From Neomegalonema perideroedes DSM 15528 (GTDB taxonomy: Bacteria > Pseudomonadota > Alphaproteobacteria > Rhodobacterales > Rhodobacteraceae), in contig NZ_KB893653.1 of assembly GCF_000374145.1 (NCBI RefSeq), positions 915,923 to 979,922 of the forward strand: a DNA stretch of 64,000 nucleotides, in the 5' to 3' direction. The position numbers were made by a program, and so were the translations under genes. Each line of letters starts with the position of its first letter. Within the stretch, counting starts at the first letter, position 1. This document shows positions 1 to 8,713 of the stretch, piece after piece. The notes below the pieces were generated by a model. The model did not search any database, was not told the DNA's origin, and was given only the letters and a program-made list of their open reading frames with translations.

Positions 1-937
1 GCCCCATCGTGATCTTCTCGGGACGGACGGCCACCGCGATGGGATCCCCCTCGCGACCGGGCACGGCGTAGCCGATGCGGATCTGGGCGCCCGCCTCCTC
101 GGAGGCGATCACCGCGTGATCCACGCCGTCCACGAGGATGCGGCCCTCGAACATGTTCACGTCGCCGATGAAATTCGCGACGAAGCGGCTGCGCGGATAT
201 TCATAGATCTCGCGCGGCTCGCCGACCTGCGTGATCTGGCCCTGATTCATGACGCCGATGCGCGTCGCGAGGGTCATGGCCTCTTCCTGATCATGGGTGA
301 CCACCATGAAGGTGGTGCCGAGCTTCTCCTGAATCCCGACCAATTCGAATTGGGTCTCTTCGCGGAGCTTCTTATCCAAAGCGCCCAGCGGCTCGTCGAG
401 GAGCAGCAGCTTGGGCCTTTTGGCGAGGGCGCGGGCCAGCGCCACGCGCTGCCTCTGGCCGCCGGAGAGCTGATGCGGCTTGCGTTTGCCGTAGGGCTCC
501 AGCTTGACCATGCGCAGCATCTCGGCGACGCGCTCGTCGCGTTCGGCGCGCGCGACGCCGTCCTGTTTGAGGCCATAGGCGACGTTCTCGGCCACGGTCA
601 TATGCGGAAACAGGGCGTAGGACTGGAACATCATGTTCACGGGGCGGTCGTAGGGCGGCGCCCCCGCCATGTCCTGCCCCTCGATCTCGATGGCGCCGGA
701 GGTGGGCTGTTCGAAGCCCGCCAGCATGCGCAGCAAGGTGGATTTGCCCGAACCCGAACCACCGAGCAGACAAAAAAGCTCCGAACGATAAATATCCAGA
801 GACACGTCGTTCACCGCGACGAAATCGCCGAATTTCTTCGTGACGTTTCGGATGCGGATGAAGGGTTTGGCGTCAGGATCGGTCCATGGCGCGCGCGCGG
901 CGGCCCCCGGAACCTTAGGTTTCTGGGCGAGGCTCAT
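1..937 (-). CDS. potG: Putrescine ABC transporter ATP-binding protein, 3' end outside window
   Basis: This is the ATPase of a PotFGHI-type putrescine importer, acting on the inner face of the membrane. About 312 residues are visible and the C-terminus lies beyond the left edge. Seen in order are a Walker A (GGSGSGKST, about residue 59), a Q-loop (MMFQSYALFPHMT), the signature LSGGQRQRVALARAL, Walker B LLLLDEPLGALD and the H-loop VVTHDQEEAM, then the start of the regulatory TOBE part. The strings around the Q-loop and KRKPHQLSGG closely match PotG. The Walker A has Ser where most have Cys before GKST, which is conservative. potF lies directly upstream on the same strand, so the two are probably one operon, with permeases expected beyond the window. 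The ATG was chosen for frame and family N-terminus. Confidence 0.93.
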   Translation of the reverse strand, partial: MSLAQKPKVPGAAARAPWTDPDAKPFIRIRNVTKKFGDFVAVNDVSLDIYRSELFCLLGGSGSGKSTLLRMLAGFEQPTSGAIEIEGQDMAGAPPYDRPVNMMFQSYALFPHMTVAENVAYGLKQDGVARAERDERVAEMLRMVKLEPYGKRKPHQLSGGQRQRVALARALAKRPKLLLLDEPLGALDKKLREETQFELVGIQEKLGTTFMVVTHDQEEAMTLATRIGVMNQGQITQVGEPREIYEYPRSRFVANFIGDVNMFEGRILVDGVDHAVIASEEAGAQIRIGYAVPGREGDPIAVAVRPEKITMG

Positions 938-1089
938 GCTCCGCGTTCTCCCCTCTGTGGCGCTCTGGGCCGGAGCGCCGCCCCGCCTGCGGAGCGGGGA
1001 GGCGCGAGGCCCCGCCCGGTCCCTCGGCCGGGCGGAGCGAAGTTTGAAGGATCGGCGGCTCCAAAAGCCCCGATCTCAGCGGCCCGCGC

Positions 1090-2187
1090 TCAACGGCCCG
1101 TGCGGATCTCGGTCCACAGGCGATTGAGGATCCGGTCCACGTTCGGCGGATAGATCGGCGAGCTGAAGGTCTTCTCCATCACCTCTTGCGGCGGATAGAC
1201 GCCTTGATCCGCGCGGACGCTCTCGTCGATCAGCTCTTCGGAGGCCGGGACGGCGTTGGCGTAATGCACGTAATTGGAGATTTCGGCGATGACGTCGGGC
1301 CGCAGGATGAAGTCGATGAACTTCTGAGCGTTCTGCGGATGGGCGGCGTCCTTGGTGATCGTCATCAGATCGAACCAGAGGATCGAGCCCTCCTTCGGGA
1401 TCACATAGCCGATCTCCACGCCGCGTCCGGCTTCTTCGGCGCGGTCGCGGGCCTGAAGGATGTCGCCCGACCAGCCGTAGGCCACGCAGATCTCGCCGTT
1501 GGCCAGATCGTTGATGTATTGCGAGCTGTGGAAATATTTAATATGCGGCTGGACGCTCTTGAGCAGAGCGGCGGCCTTGTCGAGGTCGGCGCGCTCGAAG
1601 CTGTCATGAGGCAGGCCCAGATAATTCAGCGCCACCGGGAAGGTGTCCGGCGCGGCGTCGAGCAGGGTCACGCCGCAGGCGGAGAGCTTGCTCACCACCT
1701 CGGGATTGAACAAAAGGTCGAAGGTGTTCAGCTCGTAATCCTCGCCGAGGATCTCCTTGACCTTCTGGACGTTGTAGCCGATGCCGTTGGTGCCCCAGAG
1801 ATAGATCGCGGAATATTTATTGTCCGGATCATATTTGGCCACGCGCGCCGCGAGGGTCGGATCGACGCCTGCGAGGCTCGGCATTTTGTCTTTTTCGAAT
1901 TCGCGGAAGACGCCGGCCTGAATCTGGCGCGCGAGGAAGTTGCCCGTCGGCACGACGATGTCGTAGCCGGAGGAGCCGGCGAGGAGCTTGGCCTCCAGAA
2001 CGTCGTTCGAGTCGAAGACGTCGTAGGTGACTTCGATCCCGGTCTCGTCGGTGAATTTCTTGATCGTGTCCTCGGCGATGTAGTCGGACCAGTTATAGAC
2101 GTTGAGACGCTTCGGCTCTTCCTGGGCGGCGGCCGGAAAGGCGACCAAAGCCGTCAGGGCGGCGACGCTGAGCGAAGAAAGACGCAT
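1090..2187 (-). CDS. potF: Putrescine-binding periplasmic protein
   Basis: This is the solute-binding protein of the putrescine importer, located in the periplasm. It has a signal peptide of about 21 residues (MRLSSLSVAALTALVAFPAAAQ) followed by the typical PotD/PotF opening LNVYNWSDYI. Further family strings are YDIVVPTGNFLARQI, LWGTNGIGYN and CVAYGWSGDI. Its 365 residues fit the family. A GAGGAG ribosome site lies about 10 bases before the chosen ATG; an upstream in-frame TTG would spoil the signal peptide. It is the first gene of a minus-strand operon with potG and diverges from puuC, so import and breakdown of putrescine share one intergenic control region. Putrescine rather than spermidine is inferred from the Puu neighbours. 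Confidence 0.93.
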   Translation of the reverse strand: MRLSSLSVAALTALVAFPAAAQEEPKRLNVYNWSDYIAEDTIKKFTDETGIEVTYDVFDSNDVLEAKLLAGSSGYDIVVPTGNFLARQIQAGVFREFEKDKMPSLAGVDPTLAARVAKYDPDNKYSAIYLWGTNGIGYNVQKVKEILGEDYELNTFDLLFNPEVVSKLSACGVTLLDAAPDTFPVALNYLGLPHDSFERADLDKAAALLKSVQPHIKYFHSSQYINDLANGEICVAYGWSGDILQARDRAEEAGRGVEIGYVIPKEGSILWFDLMTITKDAAHPQNAQKFIDFILRPDVIAEISNYVHYANAVPASEELIDESVRADQGVYPPQEVMEKTFSSPIYPPNVDRILNRLWTEIRTGR

Positions 2188-2535
2188 ATGCGGGCATCTC
2201 CTCAAAGAGAACCATGGTCCCGACCCGGAGGCCGGAGGGCGCTGCGGCGAGCCTCGCCGCGACGTTCAGGGAACGCGCAAATCGCGCCGCACGCAAGAGC
2301 CAACTGCGAAAATCTCACAAGGTCATGAGCGGCCGCGCTTTCGAAGGGCGCTCCTCTGACGAAAATGTGAACATGAGCGCGCAGCCGCGTCAAGCCTCGC
2401 CGGGGGGAGGGGGCGGGGAGGCGGCCGGGGAGGGGAGGGCGCCCGGAAGAACCTGTTTGAGAACCTCCGCAGGCGACAGGCGCCCGGATTGACAGCCTGC
2501 GAAAACTCCCGCTAGGCTTGCTCTTGGAGAAGATC
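2188..2535. other. Divergent promoter region between potF and puuC
   Basis: These 348 bases separate the divergent import and catabolic genes and hold no convincing ORF. The centre (about 2398-2440) is a G-rich run. A sigma70-like promoter facing puuC is visible at the right end. No clear regulator palindrome was found by eye. Confidence 0.6.
2489..2518 (+). promoter_or_regulatory. Sigma70-like promoter of puuC
   Basis: The -35 box TTGACA matches the consensus and is followed after 18 bases by TAGGCT as -10. Transcription would start near 2525, only about 10 bases before the puuC ATG. This also argues against the upstream in-frame TTG as start codon. The call is by pattern only. Confidence 0.5.
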
Positions 2536-4041
2536 ATGACCAAAACGCAGAAAGACGACCGCGCCGCATGGGCGGCGCGAGCCGAGGCTTTGCGGCCTCA
2601 GGGACAGGCTTTGATCGGCGGCCGCTTCGTGGAGGCGGCTTCCGGACGCAGCTTCGCCGCCCTGAGCCCCATCGACGGAAGAGTTCTGACGCAAGTCGCC
2701 GCAGGCGACGCCGAGGACGCCGACCGGGCCGTGAAATCCGCCCGCGCCGCCTTTGAATCGGGGGTCTGGGCGAAGCGCCCGCCCCGCGCCCGCAAGCGGA
2801 CCCTCATCCGCTTCGCCGAGCTGATCCGCGCCCATCGCGAGGAGCTGGCGCTGCTGGAGACGCTCGACATGGGCAAGCCCATCGCCATGAGTCTGGCGGT
2901 GGACGTGCGGGCGGCCGCCGACGCGATCCAATGGTCCGCCGAGGCTATAGACAAGCTTTACGACGAAATCGCGCCCACCGAGCCCAATGTGCTGGCTCTG
3001 ATCCGGCGCGAGCCTCTGGGGGTGGTCGCGGCGGTGACGCCGTGGAATTTCCCCATGATCATGGCCGCTTGGAAGATCGGCCCCGCTCTGGCGCTGGGCA
3101 ACAGCGTGATCCTCAAGCCCGCCGAACAATCCTCCCTGACGGCGATCCGTCTGGGCGGGCTGGCTCTGGAGGCGGGGATTCCCGAAGGCGTCTTCAACGT
3201 GCTGCCGGGCTTCGGCCATGAGGCGGGCAAGGCGCTCGGGCTGCATATGGATGTGGACGGCGCCTTCTTCACCGGCTCCACCGAGGTCGGGCGCATGTTC
3301 GCGCGCTATTCGGCGGATTCGAACCTCAAGAAGATCGGACTCGAATTAGGCGGCAAATCGCCTTTCGTGGTTCTGGCGAGCAGCCGCCATCTCGACGCGG
3401 CGGCGCAAAGCGTCGTGGACGGGATCTTCTTCAATCAGGGCGAAATGTGCACGGCCTCTTCGCGGCTGATCGCCGAGGACTCCATCCGCGAGGAGCTGAT
3501 GGAGAAGGTTCTGGAGAAGGCCCGCGCCTATAAGCCGGGCGATCCGCTGGATCCGGAGACCAATCTCGGAACTCTGGTGGACGCCGCCCATACGCGCCGC
3601 GTTCTCGACTACATCGCCTCCGGCGAGGCGGAGGGCGCGCGTCTGGCGCTCGGCGGCGGACGCCCCGCCGGGCTCTCCGGCGAATGCTACGTCGAGCCGA
3701 CGGTCTTCGATCAGGCCCGGCCCGAGATGAAGATCGCCCGCGAGGAGATCTTCGGCCCCGTGCTGACCGTCCTTGCGGCGAAGGATCCGGAAGAGGCGCT
3801 TCGCCTCGCCAATGATTCCAGCTATGGGCTGGGGGCGGCGGTCTGGTCGGACGATCTGACGACGGCGCATCGCTTCGCGGCGGGGCTGAGGGCGGGGGTC
3901 GTCTCGGTCAACGCCTATGACGAAGACGACATGACCACGCCCTTCGGCGGCTACAAACAATCGGGCTGGGGCCGGGACAAATCCCTGCACGCCTTTGAAA
4001 AATACGCCGAACTCAAGACCATCTGGATGCGGCTGCGCTGA
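2536..4041 (+). CDS. puuC: Gamma-glutamyl-gamma-aminobutyraldehyde dehydrogenase (aldehyde dehydrogenase family)
   Basis: This NAD(P)-dependent aldehyde dehydrogenase of 501 residues fits the step from gamma-glutamyl-aminobutyraldehyde to gamma-glutamyl-GABA. Family motifs are TPWNFPMIMAAWKIGPALA, FTGSTEVGR (cofactor fold), LELGGKSPFVV with the general-base Glu, and the catalytic Cys at about residue 305 in NQGEMCTASSR. A GGAGA site precedes the chosen ATG. It heads a plus-strand cluster with puuA and puuB and diverges from the putrescine transporter genes. The aldehyde dehydrogenase family is certain; the exact substrate is inferred from these neighbours. A broader aminoaldehyde dehydrogenase is the alternative. 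Confidence 0.88.
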   Translation: MTKTQKDDRAAWAARAEALRPQGQALIGGRFVEAASGRSFAALSPIDGRVLTQVAAGDAEDADRAVKSARAAFESGVWAKRPPRARKRTLIRFAELIRAHREELALLETLDMGKPIAMSLAVDVRAAADAIQWSAEAIDKLYDEIAPTEPNVLALIRREPLGVVAAVTPWNFPMIMAAWKIGPALALGNSVILKPAEQSSLTAIRLGGLALEAGIPEGVFNVLPGFGHEAGKALGLHMDVDGAFFTGSTEVGRMFARYSADSNLKKIGLELGGKSPFVVLASSRHLDAAAQSVVDGIFFNQGEMCTASSRLIAEDSIREELMEKVLEKARAYKPGDPLDPETNLGTLVDAAHTRRVLDYIASGEAEGARLALGGGRPAGLSGECYVEPTVFDQARPEMKIAREEIFGPVLTVLAAKDPEEALRLANDSSYGLGAAVWSDDLTTAHRFAAGLRAGVVSVNAYDEDDMTTPFGGYKQSGWGRDKSLHAFEKYAELKTIWMRLR

Positions 4042-4078
4042 AGCCCGGCTCCCGGAAGACATCGAAAAGGAGAAAGAC

Positions 4079-5425
4079 ATGAGCTTCGCCGATGAGGTGG
4101 AGGCCTTCGCTGCGGCGAATCCCGGGGTCGACGTGGTGGAGGTGCTGTTCTCCGACATCGGCGGCGTTTGGCGGGGCAAGCAATATCCCTTCAAATCGCT
4201 CGCGAAGATGGGCGAATCGGGCGCGAATTTCCCGCTCTCGGCCCTGCTGCTCAACGCCCATGGCGAGACTCCGCGCGAGGTGCTGGAGGATCCGCTCGGG
4301 GGCGATCCGGACGGCGTCTTCTTTCCGGTGCCGGGCAGTCTGCGCATCATCCCTTGGGAGAAGCGTCCGACGGCTCAGGTGATCGTGCGCGCCCATGGTC
4401 CCGACGGCAAGCCCTGGCTCGGAGATCCGGCGCGGGTGCTGCATCAGGCGCTGGAGCCCTTCCGGCTGATGGAGCTGAAGCCCGTCGTGGCGCTGGAATA
4501 TGAATTCTACCTCGTGGACGCCAGCCAAGACCCGCCGCGCCCTCTGACTCCGCCGCGCGGCGGCGTGCCCTTCGAGGGCGCGCAATGCTATAATATGGAC
4601 GTGCTTTACGACGCCGCCGACTTCCTCGACGAGCTGGAGGACGTCTGCGAGATCCAGAACATCCCCATCACCACCATCCTCTGCGAATATGGCGACGGCC
4701 AGTTCGAGGCCAATCTCCAGCATGTCGACGATCCGGTGAAGGCCTGCGACGACGCCATGTATCTGAAGCGGGCGGTGAAGGCTCTGGCGCGCAAGCGCGG
4801 GCTCGTGGCCAGCTATATGGCCAAGCCCTTCTCGGAGGGCACCGGCTCGGGCATGCACATCCATATGAGCGTGCTCGACCGCAAAGGCCGCAACATCTTC
4901 TCGGGCATCGAGGGCGAGGTGGCGCTCAAACACGCCATCGGCGGCATGCTGGAGACCATGTCCGAGGCCATGGCCTTCTTCGCGCCCAACGCCAACAGCT
5001 ACCGCCGCCTTCAGCCGGGCGCCTTCGCGCCTTGGGGGCCGAACTGGGGCGTGAATCATCGTTCGGTGGCGGTGCGCGTGCCTTTGTCCGGAGATTCCGA
5101 CGCCCGCTTCGAGCATCGCGTCTCCGGCGCCGACGCCTGCCCCTATCTGGCTCTGGCGGCGGTTCTGGCGGGGGCGCATCATGGCTTGTCGCAGCGCCTC
5201 GACCCCGGCCCGGCCATCGCGACGGGACGCCGGGGCGGGGCTCCGCCGCCCATGCCGCTGCGCTGGCGCGAGGCGCTCAACGCCCTCGACGACGCGCAGA
5301 TCATCCCCGATTATCTCGGCGAGGACTTCATCAACCTCTATCTGCGGGCCAAGCGCATCGAGGAGCAATTATTCCACGCCGAGGTCTCAGACCGGGATCT
5401 CGGATGGTATCTGCGCGTGATTTGA
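4079..5425 (+). CDS. puuA: Gamma-glutamylputrescine synthetase (glutamine synthetase family)
   Basis: This cytoplasmic enzyme of 448 residues belongs to the glutamine synthetase superfamily and would ligate glutamate to putrescine using ATP. Seen are the N-terminal beta-grasp segment (VEVLFSDIGGVWRGKQ), the catalytic strings ALEYEFYLVD and YGDGQFEANL, the ATP/metal motif GSGMHIHMSV, and RVPLSGDSDARFEHRVSGADACPYLALAA near the C-terminus. The last matches PuuA/GlnA3-type ligases better than biosynthetic GlnA, and no adenylylation-site motif is apparent. AAAGGAG sits just before the ATG. Position between puuC and puuB strongly supports the polyamine role. Confidence 0.92.
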   Translation: MSFADEVEAFAAANPGVDVVEVLFSDIGGVWRGKQYPFKSLAKMGESGANFPLSALLLNAHGETPREVLEDPLGGDPDGVFFPVPGSLRIIPWEKRPTAQVIVRAHGPDGKPWLGDPARVLHQALEPFRLMELKPVVALEYEFYLVDASQDPPRPLTPPRGGVPFEGAQCYNMDVLYDAADFLDELEDVCEIQNIPITTILCEYGDGQFEANLQHVDDPVKACDDAMYLKRAVKALARKRGLVASYMAKPFSEGTGSGMHIHMSVLDRKGRNIFSGIEGEVALKHAIGGMLETMSEAMAFFAPNANSYRRLQPGAFAPWGPNWGVNHRSVAVRVPLSGDSDARFEHRVSGADACPYLALAAVLAGAHHGLSQRLDPGPAIATGRRGGAPPPMPLRWREALNALDDAQIIPDYLGEDFINLYLRAKRIEEQLFHAEVSDRDLGWYLRVI

Positions 5426-5456
5426 TCGTCGCGTCTCCTCGTTTATGTGAAGAAGA

Positions 5457-5480
5457 CCCGTCCTGAGCAGTCCGGACGGG
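5457..5480 (+). other. Intercistronic stem-loop between puuA and puuB
   Basis: CCCGTCC pairs with GGACGGG across a 10-base loop in the 78-base gap. There is no T-tract on the plus strand, so it looks like an mRNA-stabilising or processing hairpin rather than a terminator. Confidence 0.45.
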
Positions 5481-5503
5481 CTGAGGAATTCGAAGGAGGC
5501 CCT

Positions 5504-6763
5504 ATGTCCGAGCCGCACGCCCCGTCCTTTTACGCCGCCACGGTCGCGCCGGTTCCGGAGCGCCCCGTCTTCTCCGGCGAGGCCGCGGCCGACGTCTGCG
5601 TGATCGGCGCGGGCTTCTCGGGCCTGAACGTCGCGATTGAAATGGCCGAACGCGGCCGCAGCGTGATCCTGCTGGAGGCGCAGCGCGTCGGCTGGGGCGC
5701 CTCGGGGCGCAACGGCGGACAGGTGCAGGGCGGCTTCCTCAAAGAGCCGGGCATGGCGAAGATCCTCGGCCAAGAGACCCTCGACGCCCTGCGCTATCGC
5801 GGTCAGGAGATCATCGCCGCCCGCCGCGCCAAATACGCCATCGACTGCGATTGGCGCGACGGCCATATCGAATGCGCCGCCAAGCCCGCCCATGCGCGGA
5901 GCATGGAGCGCGACGCCGAATCCTCCGGCCTGCGCTTCGTGGCGAAAAAGGACATGCCCGCCGAAATCGGCTCCGAGCGCTTCCATGGCGGCGTCGTGGA
6001 CATGCGCAACGGCTATCTGAATCCGCTGAAGCTGGCACTCGGCGAGGCGGCGGCGGCGGAATCCCTCGGCGTGAAGATCTATGAAGGCTCCGAGGCGCTG
6101 GACATCCTCCCCGGCGACGCCAAAGCCGGACGCAAGCCCGTCGTGGTCACGGCTGAAGGCCGCGTGACGGCGGGCGCCGTGGTTCTGGCGGGCGACGCCC
6201 TGCATCATCTGCTGCCGCGCAAGCTGGACGGCGCGATCATTCCGGCGGGCAGCTACATCATCGCCACCGAGCCGCTGGATCCCGAGGTGCTCGCCTGGAC
6301 CGCCCCCCAAGGGCTCTCGGCCCATGACACCCTGACCATCCTCGATTACTGGCGGCCCTCGGCGGATGGGCGGATGCTCTACGGCGGGCGCTGCGATTAC
6401 GCCAACATGCCGCTGAAGAACGTGGCGGAGAAGATCCGTCCGCGCATGATCGCGACCTATCCCCAATTGGCGGCGCTGAAGATCGACTATGCTTGGGGCG
6501 GGGCCATCGGAGTCACCTTCACCCGCGCGCCGCAATTCGGGCGGGTCGAGGGCGAGGTCTATTATCTGCAGGGCTATTCGGGCCATGGGCTGAACGTCAG
6601 CCATATCGGCGCCGAGATCGTGGCTCAGGCCATCGCCGGATCAGGCGAGCGGCTGGATCTCTTTGAGAAGCTGCCGCTGTGGCGTCTGCCGGGCGGATCG
6701 CGATTCGCGAATCCGGCTTTGGCGCTCGGGATGCTCTGGCATCGGCTGTTGGACGCGTTTTAG
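5504..6763 (+). CDS. puuB: Gamma-glutamylputrescine oxidase (FAD-dependent, DAO family)
   Basis: This is an FAD-dependent amine oxidase of 419 residues expected to oxidise gamma-glutamylputrescine to the aldehyde used by PuuC. The N-terminal dinucleotide-binding fold is clear: VCVIGAGFSGLNVAIEMAERG, then ILLEAQRVGWGASGRNGGQ, the typical DAO/PuuB segment. Near the end GYSGHGLNVSHIGAEIVAQAI is the conserved FAD-contacting tail of PuuB-like oxidases. A strong GAAGGAGG lies before the ATG. It ends the visible Puu set; no gamma-glutamyl-GABA hydrolase (PuuD) or GABA transaminase is present here, so the last steps must lie elsewhere. Confidence 0.9.
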   Translation: MSEPHAPSFYAATVAPVPERPVFSGEAAADVCVIGAGFSGLNVAIEMAERGRSVILLEAQRVGWGASGRNGGQVQGGFLKEPGMAKILGQETLDALRYRGQEIIAARRAKYAIDCDWRDGHIECAAKPAHARSMERDAESSGLRFVAKKDMPAEIGSERFHGGVVDMRNGYLNPLKLALGEAAAAESLGVKIYEGSEALDILPGDAKAGRKPVVVTAEGRVTAGAVVLAGDALHHLLPRKLDGAIIPAGSYIIATEPLDPEVLAWTAPQGLSAHDTLTILDYWRPSADGRMLYGGRCDYANMPLKNVAEKIRPRMIATYPQLAALKIDYAWGGAIGVTFTRAPQFGRVEGEVYYLQGYSGHGLNVSHIGAEIVAQAIAGSGERLDLFEKLPLWRLPGGSRFANPALALGMLWHRLLDAF

Positions 6764-6791
6764 GCTTGGCGGCCGGGCGGCGGAAGACGGC

Positions 6792-6974
6792 TTAATCGTC
6801 TCCGTCCCCCCAATCGCCGCCGTCTCCGCCGCCGCCGAACAGCGCCGCGCAGAGGAGCATGAAGCCCGCCACATACAGCTTCTCCAGAATCGAGGCGCCC
6901 GCGCTCTCCGTCTCGGCGGCGCCGGAGAGCAGCATCCAGCCTCCCGAGAGCAAGGCGGCGCGCAGAATGAGCAT
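6792..6974 (-). CDS. Small membrane-anchored protein with Gly/Asp tail
   Basis: This 60-residue protein is not recognised. It starts MLILRAALLSGGWMLL and has a second hydrophobic stretch (LYVAGFMLLCAALF), suggesting two short membrane segments. The end is a Gly/Asp-rich tail (GGGGDGGDWGDGDD). GGGAGGG stands five bases before the ATG, which supports real translation. It is convergent with puuB (28 bases between stops) and has no partner on its strand. Function is unknown. Confidence 0.55.
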   Translation of the reverse strand: MLILRAALLSGGWMLLSGAAETESAGASILEKLYVAGFMLLCAALFGGGGDGGDWGDGDD

Positions 6975-7089
6975 GATCCCTCCCGCCTGACGATCAGACC
7001 TAAGCCGGCCCGAGGACAGGAGGAGGCTGGAGGGCGATCATGAGGATTTCGCTAATCCCGCGGCCTTCCCGGTCAGAGAAACTCCGGAA

Positions 7090-7113
7090 GGGGCCGGAGC
7101 GCGCTCCGGCCCC
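7090..7113 (-). terminator. Hairpin terminator after the PepSY-like gene
   Basis: An 11-bp perfect stem (GGGGCCGGAGC with its complement, 2-base loop) lies 24 bases after the stop of the minus-strand gene. The downstream minus-strand sequence is only moderately T-rich, so efficiency is uncertain. Confidence 0.5.
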
Positions 7114-7137
7114 CCGGAATCTCTTCGGCGGCTTGCG

Positions 7138-7428
7138 TCAGAAATCCGGGCGCTGCTCGATCAGGCTGAGATGGCGCGGCTCCAGACGCAGGTCGTATTT
7201 CGTGCCGTCGTCCATATAGGCGTCGTCCACGGTCCATTCGGAGCCGTCGGCCTTGAGCACGATGTCGCGCCAGGAGACGAAGGCCAGCTCGCGCAGACGG
7301 CCCTCGATCTTGTCGCGCTCGGCGCCGTCGGGGAAGCGCTGGGCGGCGGCGGGCGCAGAGAGGAAAGCCGGAGCCGCGACGCCGAGCGCGGCGGCGAAGA
7401 GGACCGGAAGGCGGAGACGGGCGGTCAT
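7138..7428 (-). CDS. Secreted PepSY-like domain protein
   Basis: This small exported protein of 96 residues has a signal peptide (MTARLRLPVLFAAALGV... ending near APAAAQ). A single PepSY-like module follows: an amphipathic helix DKIEGRLRELAF, then strands in WRDIVLKADGSEWTVDDAY and DLRLEPRHLSLI. PepSY domains are small periplasmic modules often linked to protease inhibition or ligand sensing; no partner is encoded nearby. AAAGGACG before the ATG supports this start over an upstream in-frame one. It ends at a strong hairpin. The family call rests on the fold pattern, so it is moderate. Confidence 0.7.
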   Translation of the reverse strand: MTARLRLPVLFAAALGVAAPAFLSAPAAAQRFPDGAERDKIEGRLRELAFVSWRDIVLKADGSEWTVDDAYMDDGTKYDLRLEPRHLSLIEQRPDF

Positions 7429-7832
7429 GGGGTCGTCCTTTCGTCGGAGGGCGGGGCTAGAGCATTTTCCAGCGCAGCCGAACGGCTTCGCGTCGTGAAA
7501 ACGCGACCACAAAAGAAGTCAGAGCGTTTGAACGATCCCATGGGATCGGAAGGCGCTCTCAGCGACGCAAAAAGGGCGCCGCCGCCGCGCATTTAGCCGC
7601 GAAGGCCGAAGCTCTTCAAGCTTTTGAGCCGGTTGAACGCGAAAGCGGTTTTCGCGCTCCGGCGCTTGCAGAGACCCCTTCCCTAAACGTCAGGATTGCA
7701 TGTCCTGAAGATATGTGCCTGAATGGGGATCGTATTCACAGGTCATTTCTCCACAAGAGCCTTTTCAGAGACCAAGGAGGCGCGCCGTCCCACGACGACG
7801 CGCCTCTATTCATGCGGAGGACGGGCGCGGGA
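7429..7832. other. Intergenic region between the PepSY-like gene and dapD
   Basis: These 404 bases contain the ~100 bp palindromic repeat copy near the left end. A short inverted repeat follows (GCGAAA/TTTCGC, about 7635-7656). The last 130 bases are less GC-rich. No ORF with a credible ribosome site was found. Confidence 0.5.
7458..7559. repeat. ~100 bp imperfect palindromic intergenic repeat, copy 1
   Basis: It begins TAGAGCATTTTCCAGCG, runs through GGCTTCGCGTCG and GCGACCAC, and ends in a palindromic arm around CCCATGGGATCGG. A second copy lies between argD and argF with the same order of blocks (TAGAGC, CAGCG, GGCTTCGCGTCG, GCGACCAC, AAGAAG, GAGCGTT, GAACGA). This kind of element is common in alphaproteobacterial intergenic DNA. 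Confidence 0.75.
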
Positions 7833-8687
7833 TCAGTCGCGCAGCAGGTCGTTCACGGCGGTTTTGGCGCGGGTCTGGGCGTCCACGCGCTTGACGATCA
7901 CCGCGCAGGAGAGGCTCGGGCCGGGCGAGCCGTCCGGCAGGGGCTTGCCGGGCAGAGCGCCGGGCACCACCACCGAATAAGCCGGAACCTCGCCGATGAA
8001 GATTTCGCCCGTCGCCCGGTCGACGATCTTCGTCGAGGCGCTGATGAAGACGCCCATCGACAACACCGAGCCCTTGCGCACCACCACGCCCTCGACCACC
8101 TCGGAGCGGGCGCCGATGAAGCAATCGTCCTCGATCACCACGGGCGCGGCCTGAAGCGGCTCCAGCACGCCGCCGATTCCGACGCCGCCCGAGAGATGCA
8201 CGTTGGCGCCGATCTGCGCGCAGGAGCCCACCGTGGCCCAAGTGTCGACCATGGTGTTTTCGCCGACCCGCGCGCCGACGTTCACGAAGCTCGGCATGAG
8301 CACCGCCCCCGGCGCGATATAGGCCGAGCGCCGCACCACCGCGCCCGGAACCGCGCGGAAGCCCGCCGCGCGGAAGCGGTTCTCGCTCCATCCGGCGAAT
8401 TTCGAGGGCACCTTATCCCACCAGACCGCGCCGCCGGGGCCGCCGGGGATCAGCTCCATGTCGTTGAGGCGGAAGGAGAGCAGAACCGCCTTCTTCACCC
8501 ATTCGTTGGCGTTCCATTTTCCCGCCGCGTCCTGTTCGGCGGCGCGGAGGCTTCCCGCGTCGAGGGCTTCGAGGGTCTCCTCGACGGCGGCGCGGAGCTC
8601 GGCCTCCGGCGCCGAGATTTGAATCTCCGCGCGGCGCTCCCAAGCGGCTTCGATCAGGCTGCGCAGGGTCTGAAGGCGGTCGGCCAT
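7833..8687 (-). CDS. dapD: 2,3,4,5-tetrahydropyridine-2,6-dicarboxylate N-succinyltransferase
   Basis: DapD transfers succinyl from succinyl-CoA to tetrahydrodipicolinate in the succinylase branch of diaminopimelate and lysine synthesis. The 284-residue length is typical. The N-terminal helical domain contains [19 protein letters not shown], the conserved DapD block. The left-handed beta-helix of hexapeptide repeats follows ([37 protein letters not shown] and [30 protein letters not shown]). ptsP and lysC follow upstream on the same strand, so two lysine/DAP genes flank ptsP. A 26-base gap to ptsP suggests cotranscription. Confidence 0.97.
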   Translation of the reverse strand: MADRLQTLRSLIEAAWERRAEIQISAPEAELRAAVEETLEALDAGSLRAAEQDAAGKWNANEWVKKAVLLSFRLNDMELIPGGPGGAVWWDKVPSKFAGWSENRFRAAGFRAVPGAVVRRSAYIAPGAVLMPSFVNVGARVGENTMVDTWATVGSCAQIGANVHLSGGVGIGGVLEPLQAAPVVIEDDCFIGARSEVVEGVVVRKGSVLSMGVFISASTKIVDRATGEIFIGEVPAYSVVVPGALPGKPLPDGSPGPSLSCAVIVKRVDAQTRAKTAVNDLLRD

Positions 8688-8713
8688 GGGGTGTCTTCCT
8701 CAGGAATCGGGAA

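Noticed and set aside
2398-2440. G-rich run as a G-quadruplex element between potF and puuC
   Set aside because: G-runs of this kind are frequent in this GC-rich DNA and the spacing is irregular; there is no further support.
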